The notes under the pieces are model-generated. The model saw only the letters and a program-made list of their open reading frames with translations, did no database searches and was not told where the DNA came from. DNA of 64,000 nucleotides from contig JAGXIL010000039.1 of assembly GCA_024635655.1 (NCBI GenBank), forward strand, positions 1 to 64,000, in the 5' to 3' direction. Positions 9,223-17,426 of this stretch are shown one piece after another. The position numbers and the translations under genes are program-made. The stretch's first letter is position 1. Each line of letters begins with the position of its first letter. The DNA is from Gillisia sp. GTDB taxonomy: Bacteria > Bacteroidota > Bacteroidia > Flavobacteriales > Flavobacteriaceae.

Positions 9223-10254
9223 TTTTACAACAATTTCATCAAGCTGATCCCTAAAGTGCTGAACCGCATCTACACCATCCAAATACAGATCTCTCAAATT
9301 GGAAGTTTTGGCATCATCAATAGCACTGTTTGCCCTAATTAGTTGCGGTTGTAACCGGTAATAATTTTTTTGATCTTCTGCTGAAAGGGTCTTGTATATC
9401 TGTTTTAACTGATAATCTACCGTTTCTGAATTCCCACTCATCATTATGTCAATCAATGGTTTTATCCACTTCAATACCCCTGCATTTTTAAAGTCCTGGT
9501 AAGGATATGGTTTTTTTACTTCTCCTGTACCTATGGACACCAGCAACATATCTTTCGCTGTGGGGAAATCTGGCTTTTCGATATCTTTTATAGTTTTTGA
9601 AAAAGCAATGTTTCGTGCCTCTGCATAGGCACACATAGCAGGATTATTTGCAAAGACCCCCCCATCAATAAATGCTTTCGGATTTCCGTTCATAGGTTTT
9701 ACCGAAACGGGTTCAAAGTAAGTAGGAGCCGAAGAAGTTGCCCTACCTACATCTCTAAGAAAGTAATCATTATCTCTACTCGTTCCTGCATCTACACTGG
9801 TAAAGAAATGTGCCCTGCGATTACCTATATCGTAAGCGGTTATTAAACAGGGTTTGAGTAGATCACTTAACTGCTTCTCACCAAAATAGTTTAGCAGAGC
9901 CAGTTCCAGCTCCTTCGCCCGGTATTTTTCATCAAGTACTCCTCCCAGACTTTCGATCTTTTTTGAAAGTGAAGCACTAAAGATCTCCCCACCCCGGTCA
10001 AGATATACATTTAGGGCTTTTCTTGCGCTGAACATATAACTACCCTTTCCATCGGGGAAACCATAAGCCAGACATAGAATTCCGCCGGTACTTGTTCCTG
10101 CCAGGAAATCAAAATACTCACCTATAAAAGCCTTATCATTTCCGGTCTTCTTCCTAATCTGTTCCTCCAGGTAAGTGAGGATAGTTCCGGGAAGTATTCC
10201 GCGAATTCCCCCGCCATCAAGGGAAAGAATGCGAATTTTTTTCATAACTAACAT
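9205..10254 (-). CDS. patatin-like phospholipase
   Basis: This 349-residue protein is a patatin-fold lipid hydrolase. The oxyanion-hole motif DGGGIRG is at about residues 13-19, the nucleophile elbow GTSTG at 53-57 (Ser55), and the catalytic Asp in DGGVFANNP (Asp197), so the Ser-Asp dyad is complete. The annotated ATG gives MLVMKKIRIL; Met4 is an equally likely start. No signal peptide is seen, so it should act in the cytoplasm or on the inner leaflet. CapV effectors of CBASS defence share this fold, but no nucleotidyltransferase or other defence gene is adjacent, so a housekeeping or stress-related phospholipase or acyl hydrolase is more likely. Confidence 0.88.
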   Translation of the reverse strand: MLVMKKIRILSLDGGGIRGILPGTILTYLEEQIRKKTGNDKAFIGEYFDFLAGTSTGGILCLAYGFPDGKGSYMFSARKALNVYLDRGGEIFSASLSKKIESLGGVLDEKYRAKELELALLNYFGEKQLSDLLKPCLITAYDIGNRRAHFFTSVDAGTSRDNDYFLRDVGRATSSAPTYFEPVSVKPMNGNPKAFIDGGVFANNPAMCAYAEARNIAFSKTIKDIEKPDFPTAKDMLLVSIGTGEVKKPYPYQDFKNAGVLKWIKPLIDIMMSGNSETVDYQLKQIYKTLSAEDQKNYYRLQPQLIRANSAIDDAKTSNLRDLYLDGVDAVQHFRDQLDEIVVKLIANH

Positions 10255-10421
10255 TTTAAAATAAAAAGGATCCGTTTTCCCCTGCTCAAAAGAAAATAGA
10301 TCCTAATTTACAAAATATTAATTGCTGCTCCTCAACTGTATGTTATGGAGAATAATTTTGACTTGAGAACAGAAACCTAGTGCCGGAGAGAATAACGAGG
10401 TGCTAAGATTTTATATATACA

Positions 10422-10456
10422 AAAAAGCCGGTCAGTTTGAAACTGTCCGGCTTTTT
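10422..10456. terminator. bidirectional-type terminator
   Basis: Stem AAAAAGCCGG / CCGGCTTTTT, one T-T mismatch, then an inner CAGTT/AACTG stem. A- and T-runs flank both sides. It lies 18 nt past the stop codon of the minus-strand PRC/DUF2382 gene and in front of the patatin gene, so it should end the stress-protein transcript. Confidence 0.85.
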
Positions 10457-10473
10457 CTCCTTCATAGTAAGGC

Positions 10474-11463
10474 TTAAATCTTTCTGTCTGTATTGCGATC
10501 CCTTCTATCAGAATCTCTCAGATCATCGGTTCCTCTATTTCTGGTGTCCAGGTTATCCCTGTTCCCCTTGTTGTCTATATTACCTGTAGTACCTCTGGTG
10601 TGCTTGCGATCTGCATCGGTTTTATCTACATCAACTTCGGTCTTACGAACATTATCTTTAATCACCTCTTCCCTGTTCTCAACTTCCTTTTCAAGGGAGA
10701 TTTCTTCTATAACACGGGCTTCTTTGTTTACTACCGGAACTTCTGACTTTTCTTTCATTTCTACAGTTCCTTCTTCAAAATTATCAAGATCAGCGCTGCT
10801 CGCGGGACGATCAACAGGGTTGCGGTTCACTTTTACATGCTCTTCACGCAAGTTGACTCTTTCTTCAACCGGGCGTTCTACGATACGAGAGGTAACTCTT
10901 GCTCCACCGGTTTCAACTTCTCTTTTCCCTACTTCAACATCTTCTTCTATAACATCAATCTTGTTTTTGTTTCCAGTAGTTCTTCCGGATTCAAAATTTT
11001 CATTATAAAACCTGTCTTCATCGAAATCTTCGTGCTCATAAAAAGTTTCACGATTATATGCTCCTGTACCGGCCGCTGTTGCTCCTGCACCCGAAATGGA
11101 ATTTCTAATTGCATATTCATCTTCCTGAGTAAGGCTGTCAACATCTTTATAGGGAGGCATAGCAGTAATATGCTCCCGCGTAATTGAAGCCACAACCACT
11201 CTTTCATTTTCTCTATTAAGCCTTGCCTGGCCTATTGGGATCAATACCCGTCGATCTTCTTTTAATAATTCCCCATCTTTTAGATCTGTTATTATGTAAC
11301 GCACTCTTTTTGCTGGTTCATCAAAGAGAAGGTCTTTTACTTTTCCAACTCTTTTTCCGGTACCGTCTACTATTTTCCAGTTATTGATATCGGGTTGATC
11401 CTCGGCGATCTTATAATCGCTGTTACTTAATTCCTTTAAATGATTTATTCTTGTATTTGCCAT
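10474..11463 (-). CDS. PRC-barrel and YsnF/AvaK (DUF2382) domain protein
   Basis: The 329-residue protein starts with a PRC-barrel (about residues 25-105, with KRVGKVKDLLFDEPAKRVRY and IITDLKDG). An acidic linker follows, then a YsnF/AvaK-type DUF2382 domain (about 170-270) with the family's charged pattern EEDVEVGKREVETGGARV and RPVEERVNLREEHVKV. The last 60 residues are a low-complexity tail of Asp, Arg, Asn, Lys and Thr. Members of this family are induced by desiccation or general stress in several bacteria; their biochemical function is not settled. It is the last gene of a probable three-gene unit with 11516-11728 and 11791-12213 and is followed by a strong terminator. Confidence 0.85.
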   Translation of the reverse strand: MANTRINHLKELSNSDYKIAEDQPDINNWKIVDGTGKRVGKVKDLLFDEPAKRVRYIITDLKDGELLKEDRRVLIPIGQARLNRENERVVVASITREHITAMPPYKDVDSLTQEDEYAIRNSISGAGATAAGTGAYNRETFYEHEDFDEDRFYNENFESGRTTGNKNKIDVIEEDVEVGKREVETGGARVTSRIVERPVEERVNLREEHVKVNRNPVDRPASSADLDNFEEGTVEMKEKSEVPVVNKEARVIEEISLEKEVENREEVIKDNVRKTEVDVDKTDADRKHTRGTTGNIDNKGNRDNLDTRNRGTDDLRDSDRRDRNTDRKI

Positions 11464-11515
11464 AATTTAAAAATTTAATGTTATTCTTAATTATTATTAA
11501 TTTATTGAATTGACC

Positions 11516-11728
11516 CTAACCCTTATATGGTGAAAAAGCAGAATTTGAATCGGTATCTATATGCTGTATATAAGCGGTAGTGTCCGGTGTCATTTGCTGA
11601 TCATCATAATCATCATCATCTCCGGTAAGTTCAACGATTAACCAGATAATGACAATTGCAGCTAATATCCCTACTACCCATTTCCACCAGTCATTGTTAT
11701 TCTTCTTCTCTACATCAATTTGTGCCAT
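11516..11728 (-). CDS. small WWxW single-pass membrane protein (paralogue D)
   Basis: This 70-residue protein starts MAQIDVEKKNNND, has WWKW at about 14-17, a helix rich in Ile, Val, Ala and Leu to about residue 37, then an acidic run (GDDDDYDD) and a polar tail. Head and motif match paralogue C. It sits between two YsnF/DUF2382 genes with gaps of 52 and 62 nt on the same strand, so it is probably cotranscribed with them. That placement is the best clue to the role of the whole small-protein family: envelope or general stress. Function not established. Confidence 0.68.
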   Translation of the reverse strand: MAQIDVEKKNNNDWWKWVVGILAAIVIIWLIVELTGDDDDYDDQQMTPDTTAYIQHIDTDSNSAFSPYKG

Positions 11729-11790
11729 AATTTTAATTTTAGTTATTGATTAGTCTTTATTTAAATTATTCACTTGAAATTTTAAAGTTT

Positions 11791-12213
11791 CTATTCCTCT
11801 TTCCGAGGAGGGTATTTACTTACCCGGCCAATAGAAATTTCCTCCCGCTTCAATTTCTCCAGGTCTTCAAAAGAACGTTGATTTACCTTTTTAGTAACCC
11901 AAATTTCCTCTTCCAGGATAACTTTCTTTATATAAACTTCTTTGTAAACAGAATATATGGTAGAATCTCCCTCGGTTCTGGTTGCCGGTCCCGGCTCGTC
12001 CATAAGTTGCCCGATCTTTTTTACATTGACCTCAAGTTCCTCTTCAAATCCCGATAATTCTATCGGTACCTCTTCTTCCAGAACCCTTTTAGTTAGCACT
12101 ATTTTTCCGGTTTCTATTTCCTTTTTCCCAACTACCAGATCTTCCTGTAAAACTTCAACTTTTTTTGTTTTCTGATCCTCGGCAGGGGTAGGTTGGTCTT
12201 TCTTTTTTTTCAT
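11791..12213 (-). CDS. YsnF/AvaK (DUF2382) domain protein
   Basis: The 140-residue protein consists almost entirely of one DUF2382 domain. After a Lys-rich start come the two typical charged beta-strand blocks: EDLVVGKKEIETGKIVLTK (about 25-43) and, after a linker, YKEVYIKKVILEEEIWVTKK (about 90-109). The PRC-barrel found in the larger relative at 10474-11463 is missing. It is the first gene of the probable stress unit. Family members are soluble, highly charged and linked with stress responses, but no catalytic activity is known. Confidence 0.8.
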   Translation of the reverse strand: MKKKKDQPTPAEDQKTKKVEVLQEDLVVGKKEIETGKIVLTKRVLEEEVPIELSGFEEELEVNVKKIGQLMDEPGPATRTEGDSTIYSVYKEVYIKKVILEEEIWVTKKVNQRSFEDLEKLKREEISIGRVSKYPPRKEE

Positions 12214-12946
12214 TTTTACTTTTTATAATAAAAAATTGAATCTCACGTAACGGAACAAAAACTTTAAAAATATGATTAGTTTTTTCCCGCTCTCCATTCA
12301 AGATACCTATTAACCGACTTCCCACAAATGGTGTTAACCATCTTTTTACAATACTTTGTGAAATAGGGTTAAACACGTAGAAACCAATATTTAACCTCCG
12401 GGAAGACTCTGGCATATTCGTTTATATACCCGCTATTACTATTTAAATAGGAGTTATGATTGTAGATATTCAACTGCCATAATACCTCTGCTAAGAGATA
12501 GCAGCAGCATGGTTTTAAAACAAGATTAACAGGCTAAAAATTCACTCTTTTGGAAAAAAGAACAAAAAAAATTGTTAAAATCTGCAGCAATAAATCAGGT
12601 TAATTTTGAATTCCGAGAAGTAAATAAATCGAGTAGATATTTTTTAAGCCTATATCTCTAATTTATAAGAAACGGTATCCAGAAATAGTTTTTCGGTATG
12701 CACATAAAATGACTTAAAGTAAAAGGAGGGCTTAATTTTTCTACCTCCTTCCTCAAAAGATTTCCTTCAGCTGCTTCTTCTGTTTTTTTATTAAGAGCTT
12801 AAATAAAATTGATGCCAGTGAGGGTATTAATTCTTTACTGAAAATGTAAACTAGTATCATAGCTGCAGGTTATTTATAGTGAAATCCTTCAGCTGCTTTA
12901 GCAATAAGTATGTATTATCTTTATTTTTGAAAGGATTTAAGCTTTA
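12214..12946. other. intergenic region upstream of the DUF2382 unit
   Basis: About 730 AT-rich bases. A 7-bp inverted repeat AAGGAGG (12723-12729) / CCTCCTT (12744-12750) and a 14-bp direct repeat of TCCTTCAGCTGCTT (near 12762 and 12884) are visible. An 86-codon frame overlapping the start of the DUF2382 gene looks like a chance frame. No other gene was found. Confidence 0.4.
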
Positions 12947-13444
12947 TTATTTTCTATCAAGTAGCTTAAAAAAAGAAGCAACTGCATCTTCAAAAGCATC
13001 AAGAGGGATATTATGGGTCAGCTCAGGCCTGATGTGGATATGATAATCTGTAAATTCATTTAAAGCTAATGATAGAAAACCAAGGGTATGTGCCGGATCT
13101 ACAACCTCATCCTGTGCGCCTAAAATAAATAATTTTAGATCAACAGATCTCCTGTAAAAAGTGGGAACCTCCTGTGCTACCGATCTTTCCTTTAAAGCGG
13201 GGTTAAACAATAAAGCGGGTTTTTCAATTGCAAGAGATACGTAATAGGCTGCAAAGCCTCCTATACTGCTTCCAATAACCACATCTATATTTCCGCCTTT
13301 GATTTCCTGAAGTATAGAATCAATAGCAGAGGGATTAGTATAGTAATCAATATCAGGGGAGCTTACGTGTCCAAATTGAGAAAGAATGGCTTTTTTTTCA
13401 GGACTTAATTTGCTGTCAAGCCCATGGATGTATAGGATATTCAT
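12947..13444 (-). CDS. YqiA/YcfP-like alpha/beta-hydrolase (esterase)
   Basis: The 165-residue protein is a minimal alpha/beta-hydrolase of the UPF0227/YqiA type. It starts directly with the first strand and an oxyanion-loop motif (NILYIHGLDS). The nucleophile elbow GSSIGG is at about residues 58-63, an Asp-containing GAQDEVVDP loop at about 109-117, and the final His in LTHNIP (about 143). The set Ser-Asp-His looks complete. E. coli YqiA has esterase activity toward acyl-CoA-like and small ester substrates; the natural substrate here is unknown. The length is slightly below that of the E. coli protein. Monocistronic. Confidence 0.8.
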   Translation of the reverse strand: MNILYIHGLDSKLSPEKKAILSQFGHVSSPDIDYYTNPSAIDSILQEIKGGNIDVVIGSSIGGFAAYYVSLAIEKPALLFNPALKERSVAQEVPTFYRRSVDLKLFILGAQDEVVDPAHTLGFLSLALNEFTDYHIHIRPELTHNIPLDAFEDAVASFFKLLDRK

Positions 13445-13530
13445 ACTTTAAAATTTTAAGTTTAATAATATACCTGTTTTAGGGCAAAGAAAGGACAGGC
13501 AGGCGATAAAAGATGTCGCTGCCGAAAATA

Positions 13531-13556
13531 ATAAAAGCCCTGGTTCGGGCTTTTAT
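13531..13556. terminator. terminator downstream of the porin remnant
   Basis: A perfect 10-bp stem ATAAAAGCCC / GGGCTTTTAT around the six-base loop TGGTTC, with A and T tracts on both sides. It lies 23 nt beyond the stop codon of the minus-strand porin remnant. Confidence 0.8.
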
Positions 13557-13578
13557 TTAATTTGATTTACCTGGAAAG

Positions 13579-13944
13579 TTAAAAATGGAATTCTATCTGG
13601 AACCGGTATAAGAGGTGGTTGTCATTATCATCCTGGTATTCATTAAAGCTTAGAGCTGTCTGAACCTTTAATTTATGCCCCACAATATATTTAGACATTG
13701 TCAATGTATATTGCTCTTCAATACCCAATCCGCTAATTTCAGGATCAATGGAAATATCGGTATACCGGCCAAGGATCTGAAAATGGTTTTTAAAGGTATA
13801 TCCTGTCTGAAGGTTTAAACCCTCACCCACATTTACCAAATCCCCGGTTGGTGTCCCATCTGAATTTCTGGCTATAGGATCATCAGATCCACGATTGGCA
13901 TATTCTCCCATAAAAGACCAGCCTCTTTTTAAGCCCTTAAAAGA
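13579..13944 (-). pseudogene. 3' remnant of an OprO/OprP-type porin, frameshifted
   Basis: The open part encodes the last ~110-120 residues of a phosphate-selective-type porin: beta-strand repeats such as GLNLQTGYTFKNHFQILGRY and a C-terminal FQIEFHF that fits an outer-membrane beta-barrel end. The ATG at 13911 is internal, since coding similarity continues upstream (GLKRGWSF) to a TAG at 13947-13945. The sequence just before it reads on sensibly (VTDQVNSFDHVFS) in a neighbouring frame. Restoring one T in the run at about 13938-13941 joins both parts. Upstream of that the frame is also broken, and no signal peptide exists. It differs from the intact porin next door, so it is not a simple recent tandem copy. 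Confidence 0.7.
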
Positions 13945-14184
13945 CTAAAAACATGATCAAAACTATTTACCTGGTCAGTAACCGATCTATTTATTCTTTC
14001 ACAAAACACAACAGGTTAGTAATTGAAAACTGAAAAACCGCAAATTTTGGCCAATATGTTCAATTTATATCAAAATGTAAAAAACGGGTGTACTCTCGGG
14101 TGTACCCATGCACAAAATAGGAGGCTACTGTTTCTAAAAGCTGTTTTTCAGAAAAATCATTATTTTCTTCCTGGCGACATTTGT

Positions 14185-15390
14185 TTAAAAATTCACCTGG
14201 GCCTGTATTCTCAATAAACTTCCTTCCTGAAGGTTTATCGGGTTTTGAAAATCTTCAAATCTTCTGGACGAGAAAGTGTAATTTGCAACCAATTCAAAAG
14301 CCTTTACCGGCCTCCATTCAACACCAATTTCCAGTTCACTTACATTATAACTTCTGGCATCTCTTTCAAATTTTTTACCCCCGTCATAGTAATGGTATCT
14401 TGTAAATGGGTAAAATACTTGGTTCTTAATTGTAGTTTTATAAGTTAAGGTAGCATAGCCACCGTGCAAAGGGGTTACTTCAATAGCACCGGTTTCAGTA
14501 TTAAACTCAGGACCCCGTCCAAAATTATATTCAGCCTGTATACCAAAAGGTTGTGGATAAAGAACAAAAGTACCTGCAATACGCTGGTCAATGTAATTAA
14601 GATCCTCTCTTACAATAGTGCCGGGGCTTATATTTCCCAATGGCATTTGGTATTTCCCTGTATAACCCTGGATTCCCGGTTCAATTATTTGCCTGCCTAT
14701 TTTGAATGGATAAGATACCCTGGCAACCACGTGAAGGTCATTATTAAGCTCTGGTGCATTTCCCGTTTGACCATTAAAGGCGCCAAAGCCAAAAATTCCA
14801 TAATCACCAGAACCTTTCAGGCCTTCCCTTACAAGAACAGAATATCTCTTTCTTATATGTTCAGGAGTGTAGTAAAAAAACACTCCCACTTCACGTTCAT
14901 TTCTTATAGAACTGTTCAATGCATCATTACGGTCCAAAGGTATCCTGTTTTGGCTGGACTGCATGTTTTCAAAACCAAATGGCACTTTACTTTGACCTAT
15001 TCTAAACCGGTATTGCCTGCTTTTGTCAAGGCTTACCTCAAAATACGCATCTCTTATTTGCCCATAATGAATACCTCCGGCGGCTGAACTGGCAAAATCT
15101 GGTTGTATATAGAAATACACATAATCTCCCAGATTTCCCGAAAATTTTAAACGAACCCGTCTTAACGAGAAGCCGTTTCCTTCTCCCCAGCTGCCATCAC
15201 ATTGCTCGCATTCCAATTGGGGATTGGTTTCAAATAACCGATTATAGCGGGCCTGGACATAACCACCTAAACTAATTGTCTCAAACCATTTTGGGCCATT
15301 TTTAGGATACGGTAAAGTGTCCGTTTGTGCTACAACTGAATTGGAAAAAATAAAAATTGAAAGTAGTAGAATTAACCTGTTGAAATTCAT
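14185..15390 (-). CDS. porin, OprO/OprP-like outer-membrane channel
   Basis: This 401-residue protein has a signal peptide (hydrophobic residues 6-18, cleavage probably after VVAQ, about residue 22). Alternating amphipathic strands then run to the end, closing with RIQAQVNF, whose terminal Phe is the usual barrel-insertion signal. The stretches GYVQARYNRLFETNPQ, SLRRVRLKFSGNLGDYVYFYIQPDF and YEVSLDKS-like segments are typical of the phosphate-selective porin O/P family. A CEQCDG pair of cysteines (about 61-64) could form an external disulfide. The solute is not known for most Bacteroidota members. A palindrome at 15461-15474 lies in its promoter region, and a broken relative follows it. Confidence 0.85.
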   Translation of the reverse strand: MNFNRLILLLSIFIFSNSVVAQTDTLPYPKNGPKWFETISLGGYVQARYNRLFETNPQLECEQCDGSWGEGNGFSLRRVRLKFSGNLGDYVYFYIQPDFASSAAGGIHYGQIRDAYFEVSLDKSRQYRFRIGQSKVPFGFENMQSSQNRIPLDRNDALNSSIRNEREVGVFFYYTPEHIRKRYSVLVREGLKGSGDYGIFGFGAFNGQTGNAPELNNDLHVVARVSYPFKIGRQIIEPGIQGYTGKYQMPLGNISPGTIVREDLNYIDQRIAGTFVLYPQPFGIQAEYNFGRGPEFNTETGAIEVTPLHGGYATLTYKTTIKNQVFYPFTRYHYYDGGKKFERDARSYNVSELEIGVEWRPVKAFELVANYTFSSRRFEDFQNPINLQEGSLLRIQAQVNF

Positions 15391-15460
15391 TTTTTAATAT
15401 TTGGTGGAAATTAATTCCTGAAATCGGGCGCAAATTAAAAGAAATTTAAACTGCAAAACA

Positions 15461-15474
15461 TTAGATTAATCTAA
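15461..15474. promoter_or_regulatory. perfect 14-bp palindrome upstream of the porin gene
   Basis: TTAGATTAATCTAA is self-complementary and lies about 70 nt upstream of the porin start. Just downstream of it toward the gene are TTTTGC and TAATTTG, which resemble a weak TTG/TAnnTTTG promoter. The position suits an operator, but no regulator is known. Confidence 0.35.
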
Positions 15475-15670
15475 GGTTGTCTTTTTCTTAACTATTTAGA
15501 AACATCAAAATTCAACATCTACCGGATAAGTCATTAATTATCAATGTTTTTGATAGTTTAAAGAATATATTCCTGTTACTCCTTCCTTTATTTCAGCTTT
15601 TATAAAAGCCTTGGAGAATAGACAAATCCAAAGAATTAAAGCAAAAATTATTCTCTGCCCAAAGCCTCAT

Positions 15671-17257
15671 TTAAACCCTTTTGCGGAACAGTGCCAGATG
15701 CTGAACCAGGGTACGACTTTCCAACCCCCCTGCAAGTGCTCCGGTAGTAACTCCAATTGTGCTTATAAAAACGGCGATCCTGATGCGGTCTTGAAGCAAA
15801 ATTTCAGGTTGGCTTAGGGTGGGCCAGGTTTTCATAAGATCTTCAGGAAAAACATAGATCTCAATGATCATCATTAACACTCCAACTATAAAAAAAAGCC
15901 CTATACAAGCAAAAAAAATACTGAAATAAATTACACTGTTAGTTACTGCAAGATGCTCTGTCAAAATTCTTTTTTCCTTTCTGGGCAGGAATAAAGACTG
16001 TACCCTCACCAGGTAAAAACTCGCCAGCATAATACTTATTACAGCAAAAAATGCTGCTGTAGCATTGGTCATTCCCAAACCTACATCCCAAATCTCGGCA
16101 CTAAATATTAAAATAATAGCCGGTGCTACAGCTGCAGTAGCAAGCCTGGGTAATGACAGGGGAAGAAAAACGGCGCCATTTCTTAGAAGGGGAATGAAAA
16201 ATTCCCGGGGGTGCCTAAATGTCATCAGGATGTGAAAAATAAAAGTTTCCAGTTGGTTCCCGTTCCTCAGTTCCCGGTCTGGTGCTTTTTTGCTCCTGGA
16301 TCTTAATTTCTTTTGTTCTTTCTCGCTAAAAGATGGCACAGCAGAGCGTTCACTAATAAATGAATCTATTCCCATTATTTTACTTGCAGCGAGCGAAGCA
16401 TGTTTTAAACCCAAAATATGGCCAACCTGGTGCAGGAATAAGGCAGCACCGTTAAAACGCACCCCGGGATCATCAAGGGGAAGATTATCTTTATTTCTGC
16501 CGGTGACGGTCAGGGAACGGGTAGAAATAACAATAGTTCGGGTCACCGATGAACTAAGGCCGGCTTCCAGGTTGTTCTTTCTGGACATTAATCCCACATC
16601 AGTTATGACCAACATAAGGTCGTAAGGACCTTCAGCCATAATTAAACTGGCTCTATCCAGGTATTCTGACGGGGTTCTGGAACGATCGGTTTCCATCGGA
16701 GTAGTATCTGTGATATCAAAATGCCACGGAATTCCAGAACTCTCGTCCAGCTGCGGCTTTACATCCTTGATAAGCTGTTCCGCATAAAGACGTAAAGCTT
16801 TGTCATTTCCCTCCTTATTAAAAGAGATCAGGATCCCAACCTCCATTTGAGGATTGGGTTGTGGACCCTGTGCTTCCTGAAGCGCTCCAAAAAATCTTTT
16901 TCCTGAAGTAATGGCCCGAATGATGGTGGTAGAATTAATTACACGTACAGACCTTAATATTCTTAATGCATTAAAAATCCTGAAAACCCTTAGCGCCGGA
17001 ATAATTAAAGCAATGATCGTGATCCAACTATTCTTAAGATACTGAAGCTTACGCGGAGCTACTACAAGCTTAATTATAAACTCAGCAATAAACAGGATCC
17101 AAATAACAAAGATCAATGTTTCCTGAATATCAGATAACCCACGAAATATTTCTAAAAGAAATAAATACAGCCAGGTAATTGCCAGCAGGAACATTGGGAT
17201 CTCTAAATTCTCTTCCAGTGTATAGAATATCCGGTAACGCTTTCGGTTCTCTTTCAA
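15671..17257 (-). CDS. voltage-sensor-like membrane protein with a metzincin-like domain (Glu to Gln)
   Basis: The 528-residue protein combines three parts. Residues 15-110 look like a voltage-sensor domain: S2 has F56-x-x-E59-x-x-x-K63, and an S4-like helix has Arg at 90, 93, 99, 102 and 105 (Asn at 96). No pore helices follow. Residues 135-330 form a soluble domain with HQVGHILGLKH at 276-286, the metzincin zinc pattern HExxHxxGxxH with Gln277 in place of the catalytic Glu. The C-terminal third has about four hydrophobic helices (about 375-525). Zinc binding is plausible; normal proteolysis is doubtful. I know no named family with this arrangement. It is divergent from the EEP hydrolase at 17427. 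Confidence 0.7.
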   Translation of the reverse strand: MKENRKRYRIFYTLEENLEIPMFLLAITWLYLFLLEIFRGLSDIQETLIFVIWILFIAEFIIKLVVAPRKLQYLKNSWITIIALIIPALRVFRIFNALRILRSVRVINSTTIIRAITSGKRFFGALQEAQGPQPNPQMEVGILISFNKEGNDKALRLYAEQLIKDVKPQLDESSGIPWHFDITDTTPMETDRSRTPSEYLDRASLIMAEGPYDLMLVITDVGLMSRKNNLEAGLSSSVTRTIVISTRSLTVTGRNKDNLPLDDPGVRFNGAALFLHQVGHILGLKHASLAASKIMGIDSFISERSAVPSFSEKEQKKLRSRSKKAPDRELRNGNQLETFIFHILMTFRHPREFFIPLLRNGAVFLPLSLPRLATAAVAPAIILIFSAEIWDVGLGMTNATAAFFAVISIMLASFYLVRVQSLFLPRKEKRILTEHLAVTNSVIYFSIFFACIGLFFIVGVLMMIIEIYVFPEDLMKTWPTLSQPEILLQDRIRIAVFISTIGVTTGALAGGLESRTLVQHLALFRKRV

Positions 17258-17426
17258 ATCTTAATAATGGTTGTTGGATAATTAATGGCGAAAATAATGG
17301 TAATGGCCCTAATTTAGGAAATAATATCTGATTAGGAAATTGCTATAATGTAAATAATGGCTGTTGAATGGATTGTAAAAACATGGGTATCTCCTTGATA
17401 TAAAAGATATTTCGTTTATATATATT

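Noticed and set aside
9205-10254. CBASS effector CapV
   Set aside because: The patatin fold fits, but no CD-NTase, ubiquitin-like or other defence gene lies nearby; neighbours are a small membrane protein, a kinase and stress proteins.
12155-12415. 86-codon frame on the minus strand
   Set aside because: Overlaps the start of the DUF2382 gene in another frame, and its composition (scattered Trp, Arg, Phe; no domain) looks non-coding.
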